From Symsagittifera roscoffensis (Eukaryota; Xenacoelomorpha; Acoela; Convolutidae): a stretch of 64,000 bases of DNA. Shown one piece after another: positions 54,851-64,000 of the stretch. The stretch covers positions 54,697,369 to 54,761,368 of the forward strand of contig NC_087067.1 of assembly GCF_963678635.1 (NCBI RefSeq), in the 5' to 3' direction. How positions within the stretch are numbered: the first letter of the stretch is position 1; each line of letters opens with the position of its first letter. The position numbers and the translations under genes are program-made. The notes beneath the pieces are model-generated. The model was given only the letters and a program-made list of their open reading frames with translations. It was not told the DNA's origin and made no database searches.

Positions 54851-55790
54851 GAAATTAAAAATTTAAATTTATTACGCTAATAATGGCTGACCTTCCGCTC
54901 CGCTCGAGTGACTGGGTTACTGACAACGGCCATTCGCGAACTGCGGAGTTGGTTACTTCGGCCTGTTCCACGTATCGAATCGGCGACACTCGACTGAATG
55001 GTGGGGCTTCCTATTCTTATGTATGACGACACGTTCCGTTCGTCTAGAAGTTGTTCAGTCAATGGATACAAGTTCATTGCTCGGCGGGAACGTCTTTGGT
55101 CATCTGGTCGGACAATGGTACGAATTTCGTTGGCTCGGCCATAGAGTTGATTTCGTGCATCGAGAACTGGAATCGCCATGCACTCATTCTGCTAGCTGAT
55201 AAAGGCTTAGCCTGGAATTTCAACCCAGGGCTCCTCTTCAAGGCTCGTGGGAGAGTCTCGTCCAGAGCACCAAAAAAGTTTTTAATGACATTCTGGGAAC
55301 ACAAAAACTCACTGAGGAAGTCCTCATCAAAACGTTTTGCTTAGTTGAGCAGGTTCTTAACAGTCGTCCGCTCACACCCATATCCTCCGATCCGAACAAT
55401 CTCGAGACGTTAAAACCTCCTACTTTAACACAGCGCAAGTAGTTTTCCTCCACTAGATGTCGAGCAAAACTTATATCATCGAAAGCGCTACGCCCGAGCG
55501 CAATCCTATGCAAATGACATCTGGACTCGTTGGCTCTATCAGTACGTATCAACAAATAACGAACGAGCGAAATGGTTTTTTTCTGCATAATCACACTTGA
55601 AAACTGGCAATTTTGTTTGAATGATTGAGGACAATTGTCCAAGATGCCTTTACCCGTTAGCGCGAGTCTAGTCATTGCACTACGGCAATGACGGCATAGC
55701 GCGGTCCGCCGTAAATTAATCGGCAACAGGCGAATATACTTGTCCCATCGTGGAACTTGCACTCGTTATCGCTCCTTTGGTGGCGGAGGA
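54851..55790 (+). pseudogene. BEL/Pao integrase
   Basis: The region opens near 54880 with a decayed stretch, then frame 55051-55344 has VIWSDNGTNFVGSAIELISC, with the second catalytic Asp kept. A one-base shift near 55240 moves to a frame with SWESLVQSTKKVFNDILG (55245-55300), which keeps the catalytic Glu, and VLNSRPLTPISSDP. It ends at a stop near 55438. Further pieces (YARAQSYANDIWTRWL, IARSAV, VAEDVSG) run to 55790 as the C-terminal domain. The first Asp (usually in VDYFGP) is not seen. Inactive. Confidence 0.85.
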
Positions 55791-55829
55791 TGTAAGCGGC
55801 TAACTACACTTTGGTTTTTGCTCCGGTTT

Positions 55830-55990
55830 TTGCTTTCGTCTCGTTTCGGTTTTTCCTTATTTTTGTTTGTTGGCCGTGGTTGATGAATTTTTTTTACTAT
55901 TCAGCCTCAACTTTTGCAATAAATTATGATATAATGAATTGTTCACAAAAATGTTTAAGTTGACCAGAGTTGTTCAAATGCCCATATTCC
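55830..55990 (+). repeat. Possible start of BEL/Pao 3' LTR
   Basis: TTTCGGTTTTTCCTTATTTTTGTTTGTTGGCCG after the integrase stop resembles 47804-47840. The likeness covers about 40 bases only, after which alignment fails, so the LTR is short or diverged. The next 200 bases lead to the minus-strand Gypsy LTR. Confidence 0.35.
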
Positions 55991-56173
55991 GTAGTTGCTA
56001 AAAAGCGTGAAAGGTTGTAAATTTAAAAAAATATTCCATTTTCTGGGGAAAACGTTGCCAATTAATCTGTAAATCCTGAACTTAAATGTCATTTTGAGTT
56101 TTTTTTCGAACGTTTAAATGTCCGTCTATATTGTAATATAATTATTTCAAATTGTTTTGTTCTTCGAGTCACT

Positions 56174-56313
56174 TGAGTTGTATCCTTTTGGTTATAATCA
56201 TAGAGTAATTTCAGATAAGGTACAATGTCTGCTCGTCACGCTAAATAAAACATAATAGAGATGAAATATCATAATAAAAACTAATGATAAATACTAGTTT
56301 AGATCTGGTTCCA
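56174..56313 (-). repeat. 3' LTR (truncated) of minus-strand copy
   Basis: Minus-strand TGGAACC start at 56307-56313, preceded by GGATGGG (56314-56320), and the terminal AGAGTAATTTCAGATAAGGT segment at 56202-56221. It ends near 56174 in ...ACTCAA. The total is 140 bases, against 367-379 in the full LTRs, so ~230 internal bases are deleted. Confidence 0.8.
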
Positions 56314-56320
56314 CCCATCC

Positions 56321-57558
56321 GGGGCTTAAAGAGTTTTAATTTTTCAATGTTCTATTGTAGCGAAGGATGGATGATGGCGGTTTTTCTTTGGTGGTTGCGA
56401 GCACATTCTTTTTTCTGGTTTGGAAGAAGAGGTGTTGTCATGATAGTTTCGGGAGATCGTATTATGATTTCTGATCGGTTGTGATGAACGTTGATCTGGT
56501 TGATTGTAGAGAATAGCAATGGTCCAATCACACTCGGGAGTGTCATGTAGTTTGTCTTTGGATGCAGTGCCTGGTGACTTGGATCTGTACGTATACTTGA
56601 ACTTCGAGATGGCCACTGTTCGGTTGCCATGGGTTTCTTTACTGCAATGCAAAGTCGTACTTTGAATCCGTTGAGTGCAGTGACTGTGGGCAGCATTTCA
56701 GGTGGGTCTTGCTATTCCGTAGTTGGAGTGTGATTGGGTTGTCAAATTCCTTGTTGATCGTCTTATAAATATATAAATCTTTGTTACTCTTGTTTTTAGT
56801 GATGATCTTGTATTAGTTTTATCGCAAAAGCGTTATTGTTTAGTTCGGTTATTTTTAAGAGCTACTCACACTTGACTAACTCTAGTCAAAAATAAGTTAT
56901 CCAGTTGTAAGCTGGTGTTAACCCAATTTGGGTACCGTGGGGTTTCTTTTCTTAGTCATGCTGTTAGGTTGTGGTTTGTGGTGTTTAGTAAGCTTGCATA
57001 GGTTAGTTTGGATTATTATATAATTCCATTCCAACCGGGTTAACGGAAAGTTTGGAACGTGTTAAAACTGGTTAGAGTTGTTATCAGTGAAGTTAAAACA
57101 TAAAATTATTTACTTTAAACAATTCTTCGTGGGCGAGCTGTGCGATTGTGGATAAAATTTGTGGGCGAGTGAATATTGAAAATTTAAAGAACCGTCTCTG
57201 AAAATGTTAGTACTGCTTTTTGCAACTTATGGGTAACTTTTATTAATTTACTACTTTATGAAAATATGAAATTTACTGCTTAATTTGGCGGTTGACTTTA
57301 TCAATTTATTTTCACTTGTTAAAATATTTAGCGCATTGGGGAGAAGAATTTATATATCAATTTATTGCTTTTTAAGGGAGAATTTTACTGCTTCATTTAA
57401 TGAAATTGGTTAATAGAAACTTATGAATCTAGAAGAAGCTTCCTGTTTTTTATTTCGCTTTTTTTGTAGGTGATTGACGATTGTGCCTCTGAAGAAAATG
57501 GAAAAAATTGATTAAGAATGGTTAGTTTTTGTTCAAACTTATTAATTATTTATTTAAT
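56321..57558 (-). pseudogene. Tail region with MLPTVTALNGF frame
   Basis: Minus frames 56352-56696 and 56344-56652 match the tail frames of the plus copy: MLPTVTALNGFKVRLCIAVK and KFKYTYRSKSPGTASKDKLH. From 56700 to 57558 the sequence follows the AT-rich tail (for example, GGTACC..GG...CTTTTCTTAGTCATGCT near 56930 and the CCACGAAGAAT region) without coding. The extra segment absent from copy 1 of the plus tail is present here (57080-57290). Confidence 0.55.
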
Positions 57559-59263
57559 TCATATTACTTTTTCGTCGGTGAAGAATCCGTGGATGATGTC
57601 TGATGAGGTCAGTAATTTAGCTAGCAAACGTATGATGTATTTAATTTGAAGAAGTGGCCAGAGCAGTTCGAGTGCTTTAATGATGTTGTGCTCTTCAGTG
57701 CTAGGTGAGAGTTCATGTGGTGTGTTTTGAATAAGGTTATAAAGTTTATGAATATATCGAGTGTTATATATGAATTCTAGCATTGCGACTTCAACGGGCT
57801 GGAGGAGTTCGTGTGGGACGATTAGTGGGCGGGATTCGTCTACGTTGAAGAGTTTGGTTAGGGGACAGAATATATACATCTGGGTGATGGGATCGTAACT
57901 GCGAAGGATGCCTTGTAGGTTAGTGTCTTTAATACAATAGGTGAAATTAGGAAAAATGGTGAGGTGTATTTAGAGTTAATATTTTGATATCTATGGTGAA
58001 GTTGTCGTTCTGGTGTATTATGAGTGTAATGATGTTGATGAACTGATAGTGAGTGTAGCTATGTGTTTGTTTAGTTCGTAACATGACGTCGTGCGTTAAA
58101 ACCACGTTCTTTGGGTGTGAGGAAATGAAAAGCTAGTGAAAAGTGGTTAAATTTGTTAAAGTATGAATCATAAGCAAGAATATCACGGAGTGCTGCTGAA
58201 ATAATTTTTATCAAGTGTTTTTATAAGTGTTGGGGGTAAAAACATATTGTGTTTTGATGAAAAGTTTCTGTTAGTTGTATATTAGATGTTATGATCGTAG
58301 TAGTCGATAGAATGTTCATTAGTTTTGGGTACGGTGAATTTTATTAGTGATTACTTATATCCTATCTGTGTGAAATGTTTTCGATTTAGTGCTGTTGTTA
58401 CAAGATAAAGTTGGGTGCAGCATAGTTCGTTGTCATGAGGGGTGTTACATATTGGTATTGACAGTGGATCAGTAAAGTGATAGTTTGATGTCCATGAAAG
58501 TGTAGTGTATAATACGTGCTCATTTACATAATTAGGTTTTTCGTCATTGGGGTCTGAATGAAAATACGTGTACTGGGGGAAAAAGGGTAGACATATATGT
58601 AAAAACTATTTTTTGTTAGCGTAAAGTGGATGACTGACAAATGTTGTCAATGTTCCTGGGTTGTGAGTTGGAAATGGAGTATTTGGGAATTTTTTTTTAA
58701 AGTTTCAGTAAGCTCGGTTTGTACTGGAGGATGGGGTTGATGAGGAAATTGGGTTTTGCGAAGGAGTATAATGTGAAGAGGGAGTTGGGGTTGATGGGTT
58801 AGATGATACTATAGGTTGTGAGAGTTGGTGAATGGTTAGTGGTTGAGGTTGCTGTAATTTTTGTGAAGTGTGATGAAATTATCAATTTCGTGAGATATTT
58901 GTGTATTTACAGAGCTGTTGTTATCGGATGGTTCACTGGTTAAGGGGGAATATGGGGGTGTTACATTTGAAATGGAAGAGGGAGGGGAAGGGGTTTCGGT
59001 TTTGATGTGGGAATGAATAGGCTGAAAGGGAGGTTGGGAAATGTAGATGGGCTGGGTTCGGAGTTGCGATCGGAGTTATTAAATTGGGAGATAGTGTTAT
59101 ATTCAACTGTGTTTGAATTAGTGTATGATTCCATGCTGGAGGAAGTATTATCATGAGTTGATTGAGGTGGAGGGAAAGCAAAAAATGGGATTACGGGGAG
59201 GTTGCTCTGAAGGTTGGCTGGGTGGGAAATTGAGCGATGGAGTGATCCAACTTGGCGGCTCAT
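57559..59263 (-). pseudogene. ORF4, minus copy
   Basis: The N-terminus is the frame 58961-59263 (MSRQVGSLHRSISHPANLQS), the C-terminus the frame 57559-57879 (MYIFCPLTKLFNVDESRPLI, then ALELLWPLLQIKYIIRLLAK). Both match the ORF4 at 38088-39880. This copy keeps the C-terminal part in one open frame, which the plus copy does not; the middle is better in the plus copy. The function stays unknown. Confidence 0.6.
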
Positions 59264-61950
59264 CGCGGGCTAAAAAGATGGTTGTTCTGAGAACGAAAGT
59301 TAGTGGTATGATGTTGTTCTACAAATTGTCTTATTTGTCTTCTAAATTGGGTTGTTGTGTTAGTTTGTGTTGAATTGGGCGTTGTGGATAATTAGATCTC
59401 GAAGTTATAAGGTCTGTCAGGGCTATTTTTCTGAAATTTCGTGGTGCTAATGATAAGGGATGGTTATGATTTAGACTTTGTAGTTGAAGTGCCGTAGGCA
59501 TTGTATTTGTAATGTTTTGTGAATCATCATTTGTGTTTGGTGTTGTTGATAGCTTTGTATTGTATTCTTTTATTTGAGCCTCTAAAAGTATTTTACTTTT
59601 TGATGTAGAAAAAATTCCAAAAAATCCTGCAAAAAGTATGCATGCTACGCTTGCTTGTTTTTTTACTTGTTCGTGTATTGCGTATTGTATATTTGTGTAA
59701 ATTTACAAAACTAAAAATTTTTATTGGTGATATATCTTGTAGTCTGTATTTTTGACTTTCAAGTAAATGTAACCTTTTAGAACTTTAAATTATCCGTTAT
59801 AGTCTTGTGCGTATATGTCGGAAAAGCCTGATGTTTCTGCAAGTTTGCGTAGGTTTTGATCTATAGATTGTCGTTTTATAGTGTCCATTTTTGTGAGTAA
59901 TTTTTAAAGTCGTTATCTAGGTATGTGATGTTGAATGTCGGGATTAGAGTATATGGCGATCAATTGTAAGTCGTTATTTGGATTGCGGGAAATAGCTCTA
60001 ATGCTTTCTGGTGAAACTTTTTTAGTGGTTGCAAGTGTAGGATATGGTGTGAGAAGTTAGTAGTTATCTTCGTCAGGGTTCAATTGTACTACATTGTGGC
60101 TATTTTCTGTTCCACGTGGGACTGCTGTTTCCCAAAAATAGGTCCTTCGGGAGAGTGTATCAATAAAATGTACTTTGGGATTCTTTTATAGCTTCTTTTG
60201 TCTTCAAAACATATAAAGGTGATACTTTTTTGGTACAAGTGTAATACCATAATATGTTTCGTTCGTAGTCAATAAAAATTGATTTGTTACCCGACAGTAA
60301 ATATCCTGCATAGGGGATTTTTAATACTGCTAGTGCAAGTGATTGTAAAATTTGTGTGCGTTCAAGTTCGCATAGTTGATGGAGTGTTTCAAGTTCTGTC
60401 AAAGACATTTTTTGGAAGATTCTACTTATTGTAAAGTCTAATTTCATGCTTAGGTGTATGTCATAGTGAATTGCGCCAAAATGAGTAGTGTTAATTAGTG
60501 ATAGTTCTCAAAAACGTGTAAAGTCTTTGTCTTGTGGTTTTATTTTTGCACCAATATTTCCTGTGTTTTTTAGAAGGTTTACTGGGATATATGAATTTTC
60601 GTCACTAGTTGAGTGAGAAGTTGCCATTGGATGTATTAATAACTTTCCTGTATTCATGTCGAAACCTTTTTCGTATTCTACAAGAATTTCTGAGTATTGT
60701 GTTTTGTAAAGTGGTTTGGTGTATTTACATGCAAGTTCCGTTTCTGGGTATATTTGGAAACGTGTCAATTTATTTTCTAAATTTTGAATGTTTCTAAGTT
60801 TAAAATTGTTAAGTCTGAATTGATCAGTATTCATATCTTCAAAAGGGATTGATTCAATAGAGTATTTTTGGTGAAATTTTATCATTCTAGCGTGTATTTT
60901 TGCTTCTTGAAATGTGTTACAGGTGTCTTCGGGAAACGAAACAATTGTTGCCTGTGTTCGTGTAGTAGGATCGCAGTATCCTTGGTCGTTTTTGCAAGGG
61001 AGTCTGATTCCTTGTTAAATTATAGTGTCATCTTTTAAATCTCGTGTTAGTTGTATTTTTACAAGTTGTATTTTCTAATCAAAAAACATTTTTTCTTGGT
61101 ATCCTTTATTTTTTTTTGTCGGCTTTACAATTTGAGGGTTTGTTTATTCCAATGCGTGGTATCCATTCTGTATCATCGAGATCGTAAGTTAATCTACCAT
61201 GAGCTCCGTGGAAGGGAAATTTGTCGTCTAGTTTTATATGACCTTCGTATCTTTCAAGTTTGGTTTGATGTGCGTTTGAGTCTGGAAAAACTTGAAGGTG
61301 TACCAATTTTTTGGTTGTGCCTTTATTTGATGTGATTTTAATCGTTTAAGTTTGTTTTTACAATCATCAGTAGCTAGTGTTGTAGCTCGTGCTGGTGAGT
61401 AAAGCTATTATGTATGTTGTTTCTATTGATTGTGGTTCAGTTTTGCATTGAGTCACTTGATTTATTGCATATTTAAGTAATGTTTTTTTTGTTCATTTTC
61501 TTCACAGTCGTAATGTGTGACTAGTAAATCCTGGGGTCCTGTTCGGGGGGAAGGGTTGTTATGATCGGGTTTTGAGAAATTGAGAAATAGACGGGTCTGG
61601 ATAAATAGTATCTTTAGAAGATATATGTGTATGATAGTCCTGAGTATGGATTATAAAAAGTGATATATCCAATTGTCTTTTTTGTGTATCTATCGTATTT
61701 GTAGATGTTTTCTATGGTTATAAATGGGGGAGGTAAAGATTCAGCTGTTATGTTCGGGGGGGGGGCTAGGGATAAGGGATGATGAATTCTTTTATTTAGT
61801 CTTACTGTGATTTCAAATTTTAGTGTCAGATTATCTTGTGTAAGTATTTGTATCTTATTTTCTTGTATATCCTTGTGGATATATTGTCGATTTTGTAATC
61901 TGTTTAGTGCCCAGTTGTGTAATCTGTTAGTCGCTTCGAAGTATTCACAT
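59264..61950 (-). pseudogene. Envelope-like gene, minus copy
   Basis: Segments in the same order as in 34.7-38.05 kb. They are the N-terminal remains (61400-61600), VHLQVFPDSNAHQTKLERYE and FHGAHGRLTYDLDDTEWIPR (61110-61306), a GYCDP segment with WFP.DTC (60890-60990), a 125-codon frame (60508-60885) with RFQIYPETELACKYTKPLYK, and the frame 60160-60447 with TELETLHQLCELERTQ and GYLLSGNKSIFIDYERNILW. The Gln-rich segment follows near 59830-59890, the anchor region near 59640 and the tail to 59330. Breaks differ from those of the plus copy; both are dead. Confidence 0.65.
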
Positions 61951-63222
61951 ATGGATTATCAAACTAAAAGACCAATAACTAAAAAACAACCATCAATTAG
62001 GCTAAGACACTCAAATGGAAACAATTTCGCAAGTCATTACTATGATTTTTTCGCTGGTAACGATTTTGGCAATCTGATGGCAAGACAATTCTATACAGCA
62101 CAAAAAAATCGCAAGAACACATCGGGACTCAACAGGCACCAAAATCAATATCTCAATCTGCAAAACTGAATAACTAAAGAAAACCTCAGACCGACAGAAC
62201 TAAAAATTACTCACTTTTTGAACAAAAAAAAACAAAAATCCAATTAACATACAATTCATATGAAACCAACCACACTATTCTGAAGATGAAGATTATTTTC
62301 ATCAAAACCAACAACAATAGAACAAAAATCAACGAAAAAATTACGGAATTAATATAGATCAACCAGATAATTTTTTCAACCAGATATTTTCGAACCTGAC
62401 ATATAATCTCAACAACCAAGACAAATGCAACAACAACCTCCTCAACGACAAAAAGTGGCACCACCTAATAGTAAGATAAAATCGCAAAAGTACACAAATA
62501 CCCAAAGTTACCAATCCAAGTCAATGAGAAACGAAGTTCTATTACCTTTTTATTTACAACAACATGAAATTTTAAAAAAAATCAACTTTCAAGCTTTACA
62601 CAAATACCAAACACTGCACAATTTCTCCAAATTTCAAGGAATCCATACTTTACGGGTACATCTTACATAGCATGTAATAGCTGGTCATGGTATTTACAAA
62701 AACTTATCCTGAAAACTCAGCAGAGGACTACTTAAATGCTGTTCCAGCCAATTTAGACTTAAACAGAGGCCAGAACCTATGAATACACTACTCTAAGAAA
62801 AATGGACTCACAGAAGGACAGCAACGATACAAACCACACTCGAAGGCGCAGCCCAAAAATGGTTTTCAGTTTTACCCATAGAAATTAAGTCCAAATGGAA
62901 ACAATTTACACAGGATTTTTCAAAAATGTTTGACTCTGAACGAAACAAACACATCAAAAAATTTTGCAACGAAACTCACAGACATTCAAAACAAACAGAA
63001 AAAAAACAACTCGCTGAAAGAATTGAAACTTAAGTACGAAAAGCTTTTTCTCTCAATGCATATGATTACGAAAAAACGAAAATGAAAGAATTCCTAATGA
63101 TGACTTTAACACCACAATTAAGAAAAACTGCAAAAAAGTGAGCATCACAACCATCATCAATCCGAGAACTCAATAAAAAATTTCGAAGCTAGTAAAAAAT
63201 TTAGAGCATAAGACAACCTAAG
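61951..63222 (+). pseudogene. gag linker and core, third copy
   Basis: After the switch in orientation, frame 61951-62169 is open (72 codons, basic, Asn-rich), then Asn/Gln-rich pieces with NIDQPDNFF near 62350 match the gag linker at 28.3 kb. From 62690 the gag core appears in changing frames: YPENSAEDYLNAVPANLDLN (62700-62760), an EGAAQKWFSVLP-like stretch near 62840-62880, and LMMTLTPQLRKTAKK near 63095-63135. More decayed than the copy at 28.6 kb. Confidence 0.65.
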
Positions 63223-63859
63223 AAACAAACAAACACTCATTCTTCATGAATGTCTGGTTAAGGCGAAAAGATACGATCTTGTAATCAAACCGTGTAAACA
63301 AAAGTTACGAGAGATCAGATCAAAAATCGAACAAAAAAGAAGGCAAAAATCACAAAACAAAAACAAATAATTGTTCAAACATTCTCCAGAACGAAAAAAA
63401 CTCAGTTCGAAATCTGACTCAAAAACAATATAAGAACTTTAAGTAAAACCAAATAAATTTTTCAGAATCAAAATCCACACCACATCTATAAAAGGTGAAC
63501 GCAGGATAAAAAACTCTAACCTTCGCAAACCAGTAGGACTCTACCACTTGAATCAAACAATGCGACATATTGAAAGTAACACACTAACCGAAACTCTGCC
63601 CGAAAGATGATTCAATACAATGATACATTTGACAATGAACCTATCCTTTCCTTTGCCTTAATCCACAAGGCGATTTACTAGAGGAAATGTACAATTTTGC
63701 CTTGATCTAATACCACGGTAAAATGTTTCAAAAAGGAAATCGTCCATGTGAACAAGAATTTACTATCAGTAATATCACTTCACATTAGAGCAAGTTTACT
63801 TTTGAAATTCTACCACCATAATCATCAAATCAACATTCAAACCAAAACCAAACAGAAGG
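63223..63859 (+). repeat. 637-base tandem repeat of gag N-terminal region, copy 1
   Basis: Begins AAACAAACAAACACTCATTC and contains the YDLVI coding segment homologous to 26.75 kb, then KGERRIKNSNLRKPVGLYHL near 63495-63555. The same start recurs at 63860. In this arrangement the gag N-terminal region lies downstream of the gag core at 62.7-63.2 kb, so it belongs to another unit. Confidence 0.8.
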
Positions 63860-64000
63860 AAACAAACAAACATTCATTCTTCATAAATGTCTTGTTAAGG
63901 CGAAAAGATACGATCTTGTAATTACACCGTGTCAACAAAGGATGAGAGATATCAGATCGAAAATCAAACCAAAAAGAAGGCAATAATCACAAAACAAAAA
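63860..64000 (+). repeat. 637-base tandem repeat, copy 2 (cut by window edge)
   Basis: AAACAAACAAACATTCATTC... aligns with 63223-63366 with about ten differences. The window ends inside the copy. Confidence 0.85.

Larger units (their letters stand above)
47800..55990 (+). mobile_element. Decayed BEL/Pao LTR retrotransposon
   Basis: gag (DUF1759-like), aspartic protease, RT, RNase H and integrase relics follow each other on the plus strand between 49.9 and 55.8 kb in the BEL/Pao order. A short sequence (TTTCGGTTTTTGCTCAAATTTGTTTGTCGGCCG near 47804 and TTTCGGTTTTTCCTTATTTTTGTTTGTTGGCCG near 55844) suggests the starts of the two LTRs. Their remainders are not alignable by eye. All genes have frameshifts and stops. 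The base composition is more balanced than in the large Gypsy element. Confidence 0.75.
56174..61950 (-). mobile_element. 3' half of a second copy of the large element
   Basis: Reading minus: envelope-like gene (61.9-59.27 kb), ORF4 (59263-57559), tail (57.5-56.33 kb), polypurine tract, 3' LTR. The order and protein-level similarity to 34.7-43.3 kb are clear throughout. The copy lacks the tail duplication of the plus copy. The other half (gag, pol) is absent: at about 61950 the sequence switches to plus-oriented gag-like sequence. Confidence 0.8.

Noticed and set aside
55238-55762. 174-codon minus frame
   Set aside because: It is antisense to the BEL/Pao integrase, whose catalytic motifs are on the plus strand.
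1-64000. tRNA and rRNA genes
   Set aside because: None recognised by reading; a covariance-model scan would be needed to exclude decayed tRNA-derived elements.

Overview
The window looks like invertebrate nuclear DNA: AT-rich, with no operons, no intact cellular gene that I recognise, and almost every stretch of coding character broken by stops and frameshifts. It is a heterochromatin-like graveyard of LTR retrotransposons. I see BEL/Pao and Ty3/Gypsy lineages, including a Gypsy-type element with an envelope-like gene. That mix fits a metazoan such as a nematode or arthropod, but the lineage cannot be fixed from this sequence alone.

Layout. (1) 1-4624: two nearly identical tandem copies of a ~2.2 kb unit, minus strand, built from the 3' part of an envelope-like gene; the same gene recurs at 35-38 kb (+) and 59-61 kb (-). 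(2) 4960-7832: LTR fragments (-) of the same element family, with dispersed AT-rich repeats. (3) 8140-20600 (+): a decayed Ty3/Gypsy-like element. Its pol ends in integrase, a linker and a macro-domain-like module (to 10618). A ~9.5 kb decayed reading region follows, carrying a clear SGNH/GDSL hydrolase motif set, a second SGNH-like domain, a possible capsid-like segment, an internally duplicated 1.08 kb block and Cys-rich zinc-binding motifs. (4) 20600-25000: non-coding repeats, including one strong hairpin. (5) 25009-43324 (+): an 18.3 kb LTR retrotransposon with both LTRs, a primer binding site, a short polypurine tract, gag, pro, a pol missing most of RT and RNase H, an envelope-like ORF, a fourth ORF of unknown function and a duplicated 1.4-1.7 kb tail. 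(6) 43325-47790: repeats, a GC-rich island and an inverted-repeat (MITE-like) element. (7) 47800-55990 (+): a decayed BEL/Pao element with gag, protease, RT, RNase H and integrase. (8) 56174-61950 (-): a second copy of the 3' half of the large element (LTR, tail, ORF4, envelope-like), abutting at 61950 a plus-strand copy of its gag region that runs off the window.

How the parts fit. The large element (25-43 kb) is the key to the window: its LTR, gag, env-like and ORF4 sequences explain most of 1-7.8 kb and 56-64 kb. Its coding strand is A-rich and G-poor, so the base skew flips at its borders and reveals orientation. Elements differ in decay: the 1-4.6 kb tandem copies are nearly identical (recent, or an assembly effect), while the pol genes are all clearly dead. 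The parts most worth following are the macro-domain and double SGNH-like modules of the 8-20 kb element, and the four-ORF env-carrying element with its conserved but unrecognised ORF4.
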